Below are positions 58,728 to 64,000 of a stretch of DNA of 64,000 bases, in pieces (positions within the stretch are counted from its first letter, which is position 1; each line of letters begins with the position of its first letter). Source of the DNA: Vanessa cardui (lineage: Eukaryota > Arthropoda > Insecta > Lepidoptera > Nymphalidae); assembly GCF_905220365.1 (NCBI RefSeq), contig NC_061126.1:8928001-8992000 (forward strand), in the 5' to 3' direction. Below the pieces are notes generated by a model. It made no database searches and was not told the DNA's origin. It worked only from the letters and a program-made list of their open reading frames with translations. The translations under genes and the position numbers were made by a program.

Positions 58728-61700
58728 CTGAAACAAAAATATTATTATAAAACCAAAAATTCAGACGAACATACTGATAAATGGATTAAAAAACCTACCA
58801 CGATATTTGTTATTACTACACGTATTATGAAACTATGATAAAATCATTTTGGAATCGGTTAAATGATCGGATTAAGGAATTTATCCGCGAGAGCAACATT
58901 TACCATCATTTACCTAATTCTTGTTTTAAAAATTAACACAAAAAGTTTTCTAAACTAAAAATACTTATTTCACCATGGTTGCAAACTTTAAACATTAGGA
59001 TTTCAGGATAGTTGATTTTTCACGGGAAATACATGATCTGATGATAATTTTTTTTATGAAACAATCAGACAAAGGTCAAACTTTAACGGTTATAAAAAGA
59101 TCTGAAGTAACGTTGTGTTTTATATTTATTATTAACTAATACGTTAAACATGGTTTTTATTAGTCGCTGGTCTCATATAAATTACAACACAGTAAAAAGT
59201 TAACCTTATAGAAGTTGTGGTTAGACAAATGTTTTGTAACAATGCCATTCATTTCATAATATTACAACTTACAAATAGAGAGTTTAAAATAAATATCCTC
59301 GACGTCGGGATGCGAGGTAATGACGGAGTACTCACTCTCCAAGTAGGCCGCCAGGTTCAATGCCATTCGTTTCATAATATTACAACTTACAATTAGAGAG
59401 CTTATTAAAATATGTATCCTCGATGTCGGGATGCGAAGTAATGATGGAGTACTCACTCTCCAAGTAGGCCGCCAGGTTCAATGCCATTCATTTCATAATA
59501 TTACAACTTACAATTAGAGAGCTTATTAAAATATGTATCCTCGATGTCGGGATGCGAAGTAATGATGGAGTACTCACTCTCCAAGTAGGCCGCCAGGTTC
59601 AATGCCATTCGTTTCATAATATTACAACTTACAATTAGAGAGCTTATTAAAATATGTATCCTCGATGTCGGGATGCGAAGTAATGATGGAGTACTCACTC
59701 TCCAAGTAGGCCGCCAGGTTCAATGCCATTCGTTTCATAATATTACAACTAACAAATAGAGAGCTTAAAATATGTATCGATGCGAGGTAAAGATAAAGTA
59801 CTCACTCTCCAAGTAGGCCGCCAGGTTCAATGCCATTCGTTTCATAATATTACAACTAACAAATAGAGAGCTTATTAAAATATGTATCCTCGATGTCGGG
59901 ATGCGAAGTAATGATGGAGTACTCACTCTCCAAGTAGGCCGCCAGGTTCAATGCCATTCATTTCTAATATTACAACTTACAATTAGAGAGCTTATTAAAA
60001 TATGTATCCTCGATGTCGGGATGCGAAGTAATGATGGAGTACTCACTCTCCAAGTAGGCCGCCAGGTTCAATGCCATTCGTTTCATAATATTACAACTAA
60101 CAAATAGAGAGCTTAAAATATGTATCGATGCGAGGTAAAGATAAAGTACTCACTCTCCAAGTAGGCCGCCAGGTTCAATGCCATTCGTTTCATAATATTA
60201 CAACTAACAAATAGAGAGCTTATTAAAATATGTATCCTCGATGTCGGGATGCGAAGTAATGATGGAGTACTCACTCTCCAAGTAGGCCGCCAGGTTCAAT
60301 GCCATTCATTTCTAATATTACAACTTACAATTAGAGAGCTTATTAAAATATGTATCCTCGATGTCGGGATGCGAAGTAATGATGGAGTACTCACTCTCCA
60401 AGTAGGCCGCCAGGTTCAATGCCATTCATTTCTAATATTACAACTTACAATTAGAGAGCTTATTAAAATATGTATCCTCGATGTCGGGATGCGAAGTAAT
60501 GATGGAGTACTCACTCTCCAAGTAGGCCGCCAGGTTCAATGCCATTCATTTCTAATATTACAACTTACAATTAGAGAGCTTATTAAAATATGTATCCTCG
60601 ATGTCGGGATGCGAAGTAATGATGGAGTACTCACTCTCCAAGTAGGCCGCCAGGTTCAATGCCATTCGTTTCATAATATTACAACTTACAATTAGAGAGC
60701 TTAAAATATATATCGATGCGAGGTGAAGATAAAGTACTCACTCTCCAAGTAGGCCGCCAGGTCGTGGTCCTCGGCGCGCAGTGCGAGCAGGCGCGGCGTG
60801 AGGCCGGCGCGGTCGGGGCGCGCCAGCGCGGCGCCGCCCGCCACCAGCATGCAGCAGATGGCGCGGCGGCGGTGCGCGGCCGCCTTGTGCAGCGCCGTCT
60901 GGCCGCGCTCGTTGTCCCGCATGTCGAGGATGGCGCTGGGCGCGCTCGCTATCAGGTACTTCACGATCTCCTTGTTCCCGTAGCGCGCCGCAATGTGCAG
61001 CGCCGTCTGCCCGCTCGCGTCGATCGACAGCAGTGAGTACCCAGCCCCGTGCAGCTCTTTCATCTGCGAAGTTACCAACTCACTAACAGAGCCCGAGGGG
61101 ATTCGTTTCTGTTTCACAATCGACTGGTTTGATTTACGGGAAAACTATTGAAACTACCACAATCTCAATGTAAAATGTGAAATCAGTCCAGATCTGGGCG
61201 CAGTAATGCCTGGTGATTCGTTGGCTCTATCGTCTTATTATCTATTAGTACTACTAGACTTGATAAATAATGGTATCAAGGGTAACACAAACAAGGAACC
61301 ATAACTTTTAATTTTCTTTCCGATCGGTATTACACTGAAAAACTTTTATGATTTAATTTATAAATCTATTGGACTAGCTAATCTAAAGAGCTTGTAACAG
61401 TATTTGAACGAGCGAACAAATAAAACCGATAACCCTGTCCGCTCCGCCGTCGGATTATAATGGATTTGAATAACAGTAGAAATGAACTATTGTTAACGCG
61501 TACCATTTTCAAGTCACCGACTTTAGCCGCTTTGAGGAGCGCGTCCGTTGTTTTCTCCAGTAAGTTTCTGGAACAATATTGAAGTTAAATTGCCGCTCTT
61601 TTGTATGTATAATTTTGATAAATGTTGTCAGAAACTTTAAACATAACCAACGCAGTGAAGTCTGAAACGTGGCATGTCTAAAACTTCTAATTCTAAAATA

Positions 61701-62584
61701 TGATACCCAGAGATAACTACATAAACACATCTCACCTACAGCCAAACACTTCTTGATCAAATCCAAACAGTTTTTCGTGAACGCTGCATGCAATAGAAGA
61801 GAGAAGAATAGAGTGCAGATTTTAGAATGCGGGAAGGTGGACATAGCTTTAATTTGCTTACGGTGCGTTCTAGACTAAAATGTTAACTACCAATTTTAAG
61901 TTTATACGTATTAGACAAATCTATTTCTTATTTATAGTGCCTTTTTCGCTTTTTAACATACATAATGCATTGTATTAGCTTTGTAAAGAATATCTGTTTT
62001 TTTTTTTAGTTTTAGACGAAAAACAGTTCAACAATACTCGTAACTATTCATAATGGATGAACATACTGTCGCGGTATACTATCATCTAAATTATTCATGC
62101 TACACGCACGCATATGACGAAATTGGCGTCAGAAGTGAGCATTACTAAATTAGTTATAACAAATTATAAATGTAGCTTATATTTTATGTTATTTAACTAC
62201 CAAATGACTTTTATGTTAGCATTCTATTTATAAATTTATTAAATATACAGTCCTCTTTTTTGGTTCGAGCCTAGAAGATAGGAAAGATATTGTAAGATTA
62301 TTGTGTTCATAAAAGTTATCAATGGCGAAGTCTAGATTGGTACTTACGTTTTAAATCGCGCAACGGAATCCCGACTGGGCTGTAAATCTTTAACTGGAGG
62401 ACTAGTGCACAGTGGGGGCGAATGGGTATCTTGAATTGAAGGGATTCTCGGTGGCTGTGGAGATGTTTTAGAGGGGAGAATGGATATTTTATTAGCGGAG
62501 TGAGCGCCAGGGAGGCCCGAAGGCGGTGTTTGAGGTGAGAGCAGTTCTTCCGATCCTCGCGCTGGACTCCCGAAACCAGATTCA
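58678..62584 (-). CDS. rdgA: Type IV diacylglycerol kinase (rdgA / DGK zeta-iota), C-terminal exons
   Basis: The 3' end of a diacylglycerol kinase gene; such enzymes convert diacylglycerol to phosphatidic acid, and rdgA acts in insect phototransduction. Exons (- strand): 62584-62348 (Ser/Pro-rich linker), a possible 48-nt exon 61783-61736, 61082-60742 (ankyrin repeats) and 58727-58678 (last). The ankyrin exon reads QMKELHGAGYSLLSIDASG, TALHIAARYGNKEIVKYL, GQTALHKAAAHRRRAICCML and HDLAAYLE, matching the end of human DGK zeta/iota as I remember it. The last exon gives QEHFQIVSEDLETPV and a stop; the final ETPV is a class I PDZ-binding motif like ETAV of DGK zeta. All phases agree. The catalytic and C1 domains lie beyond base 64000. 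The last intron holds a large minisatellite. Confidence 0.9.
59240..60763 (-). repeat. Minisatellite made from an exon end and its 5' splice site
   Basis: Twelve tandem units next to the ankyrin exon, plus the exon end as a thirteenth. The spacing of the motif CTCACTCTCC (+ strand) from 59331 to 60737 is 121, 121, 121, 107, 121, 120, 107, 121, 120, 120, 120, 107. Each unit, read on the - strand, repeats the last 21 exon bases (CCTGGCGGCCTACTTGGAGA included) followed by the donor GTGAGTAC. The 107-base type at copies 5 and 8 lacks the CCTCGATGTCGGGA part and most resembles the sequence next to the real exon. Confidence 0.95.
60742..61082 (-). CDS. rdgA: rdgA ankyrin-repeat exon
   Basis: G+C-rich 341-base exon in an A+T-rich setting, with two clear ankyrin repeats and a partial third. 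The donor is A then GTGAGT at 60741. The acceptor at 61083-61084 follows CCCCTCGGGCTCTGTTAG and is the one whose phase fits the upstream donors. The frame is also open upstream to about 61160 (KQKRIPSGSVSELV), so a more distal acceptor with another phase is an alternative. Confidence 0.85.
61083..62347. other. rdgA introns
   Basis: A+T-rich intron sequence around the possible 48-nt exon. Nothing else supported. Confidence 0.4.
61736..61783 (-). CDS. rdgA: Possible 48-nt cassette exon of rdgA
   Basis: Has a strong acceptor (CTTCTCTCTTCTATTGCATGCAG on the - strand, split here as CTTCTCTCTTC and TATTGCATGCAG) and a donor TAG then GTGAGA. Entered in the phase left by the upstream exon it is open, reads VHEKLFGFDQEVFGC, and leaves the phase unchanged. 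No family similarity is recalled for the peptide, so it may be optional or false. Confidence 0.35.
62348..62584 (-). CDS. rdgA: rdgA Ser/Pro-rich linker exon
   Basis: A 237-base exon with acceptor TTCTTCTGTCTCTAACAG and donor AAAAC then GTAAGT. It encodes SESGFGSPARGSEELLSPQT and further Ser/Pro-rich sequence ending DSVARFK. The length is divisible by three and both ends have the same phase, so skipping would keep the frame. Assigned to rdgA by position and phase. Confidence 0.6.
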
Positions 62585-62984
62585 CTGTTAGAGACAGAAG
62601 AACAGTTCGTTAAAGTAGCCAACATCACATTTTAATTTTTTTTATTTAAGGTTCTTATTATTGTACCTCAAACGTTTTTGTATTCTTGATTTAAATTAAT
62701 TGCATGAATGTTAAAGTACACAATTTTGTTGAATTTAAAAACTGGTTTTTTTAATATGATATGATAGTTTAGAGTTTGCATATTGCGAGTTCTTACTTTT
62801 TTGAATAACAGTGAGCCGAAATATGGTCAGCGATTGACGACGTAGAAAAGCATAAATGTATTATGAAATTATGTACATATTTTCTATTTATCACGATACC
62901 ACCGTCTGTTATGGCCACCATAAATACGTTCTCAAATCAAATTTACAGGAATGGAAATTTATATTCCACATAATATATTTTGAC

Positions 62985-63230
62985 TACCTCCATGGTCGAG
63001 TGGTATGTACACCGGTTTTCATGGGTACGCCACTCCGAGGTCCCAGGTTCGATTCCCGGCCGAGTCGACGTAGATTACCATTAGTTTTCTATGTTCTCTT
63101 GGGTCTGGGTGTTTGTGGTACCGTCGTTACTTCTGATTTCCATAACACAAGTGCTTCAGCTACTTACATTGGGTTCAGAGTAATGTATGTGATGTTGTCT
63201 CATATTTATTTATTTAATATATAATATCAG
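62985..63230 (+). repeat. tRNA-derived SINE, second family
   Basis: tRNA-like head with A-box-like TGGTCGAGTGG (62993) and B-box-like GGTTCGATTCC (63047), followed by a non-tRNA body (TTCTATGTTCTCTTGGGTCT, ACAAGTGCTTCAGCTACTTA) and an A+T-rich tail. The head does not fold as an intact tRNA gene because extra bases separate the boxes. It lies in an upstream intron of rdgA. Confidence 0.7.
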
Positions 63231-64000
63231 CAAGGTGAGGATCAAGTTGTGTTTGCCTATTGTAGCAATGCTGGTGGACTGGTAGATGTTGAGAGATGAG
63301 ACCTACCAACTGACACCAAAACTACTCACGAGGTTTTATTGTGGTTTAGTTACTTTAAAATATAAAGCCCAAATATTTCATTTAGCGTTTTTGCCATGCG
63401 TCATAAAAGAATGAAAGTCGTTAAAGGAAAACATTATGGGTAACTTTAGGTGAATTAAAATGAATTCCATTTTTTGCCAAACTCACCTTCACTTGCAACT
63501 TGAAAATTTTAGAACAAAATGTTCTAACATTTTCAAGTTATATATGAATCATTGAGGTTAGAAAATAGCGTGTGACTCTTTCACGGAAGGTATCTACAGT
63601 CGCTAGGGAATTACGTGAATGCGCTCTCAAAACATTTCATACCTACTTTTAGTTTTAGGCTTTAGTTTATTCAAGTGTTTTGTATCGCTCTAAAAAACGT
63701 TGTATGTTCATACTAAATATGTTTACGAGCAAACAAATAACCTAAAATAAACTTTTATTAAATTAGCTTTAATATTATATACTATAATACAATTCTATTT
63801 ACAATAAATAGAAGTATTTTAATTTTATTGGCAAACTAGTTAAGTGTGAGGTATATAACATTTGTGTTTTGCTTGCAATTAAATTTTCAGACGCCCTAAC
63901 AAACAGACGAAAGATCATTTTTTCAATTAACGAGAACACGATAAATTATTAACTTCCTTATTAATTGATAAAATTTTCCTATATTGTCTGTTTATGGAAT
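63231..64000. other. rdgA upstream intron, nothing recognised
   Basis: A+T-rich sequence; no further rdgA exon could be supported on the - strand before the window ends. Confidence 0.4.

Noticed and set aside
59262..59698. Identical small - strand frames starting MSTPSLLRIPTSRIHI
   Set aside because: Also minisatellite units, not genes.
59901..60695. Open frames on the + strand made of repeated 40-residue units
   Set aside because: They are translations of the minisatellite on the strand opposite to rdgA, with a period close to a multiple of three; no evidence of a gene.
59240..60763. CRISPR-like array
   Set aside because: Repeats are contiguous without unique spacers and derive from a eukaryotic exon end; the genome is animal.
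61083..61160. Longer rdgA ankyrin exon including KQKRIPSGSVSELV
   Set aside because: The frame is open there, but its acceptors do not fit the phase of the visible upstream donors; kept only as an alternative.
62319..62585. Alternative frame over the rdgA linker exon (MNLVSGVQREDRKN...)
   Set aside because: It reads through the good donor at 62347 and has the wrong phase; the Ser/Pro-rich frame fits the splice sites.
62993..63060. A functional tRNA gene
   Set aside because: A-box and B-box are present, but extra bases separate them, no proper cloverleaf forms, and a SINE body follows.

Overview
The window looks like lepidopteran, probably butterfly, nuclear DNA. It is strongly A+T-rich, its genes are split into short exons by small introns, and its repeats are families familiar from Lepidoptera: tRNA-derived SINEs ending in a TTG run, LINE 3' tails, and Helitrons with a GC-rich hairpin before CTAG. 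All gene calls come from translating the sequence and recalling protein families; no database search was run.

Layout. (1) 147-2189, + strand: the last five exons of a Tec-family tyrosine kinase (Btk29A), followed by a GC-rich start to the 3' UTR and about 7 kb without genes. (2) 9658-11150, - strand: a complete four-exon CRAL-TRIO/Sec14-like lipid-binding protein of 224 residues. (3) 14401-16622 and 30670-32603, both - strand: two complete seven-exon paralogues of a secreted DNA/RNA non-specific endonuclease (insect dsRNase family). They share exon structure and a TATA-Inr promoter and are separated by 14 kb of transposon debris. (4) 33-50 kb: no host gene seen; decayed Helitrons, SINEs, LINE tails and a terminal-inverted-repeat element nested in an older repeat. 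(5) 50373-53927, - strand: a Ty3/gypsy-type LTR retrotransposon with two identical 132-bp LTRs, a 5-bp target duplication, a shortened gag and one pol frame break. (6) 58678-62584, - strand: the C-terminal exons of a type IV diacylglycerol kinase (rdgA/DGK zeta-iota), with ankyrin repeats and a PDZ-binding tail. The last intron is mostly a minisatellite built from the end of the preceding exon.

The genes are not an operon or pathway. Btk29A and rdgA are both signalling enzymes, but nothing shows that they are co-regulated. The nucleases form a tandem family that would act outside the cell, probably in the gut or haemolymph.

Best leads: the rdgA minisatellite, which carries 12 extra copies of an exon end with its 5' splice site; a 15-nt complementarity between the LTR and the leader of the retrotransposon that resembles a self-priming arrangement; a patchy conversion-like tract between the two nucleases that includes an intron; a GC-AG intron in only one nuclease copy; inverted SINEs around a Btk29A exon; and perfect hairpins in the spacer.
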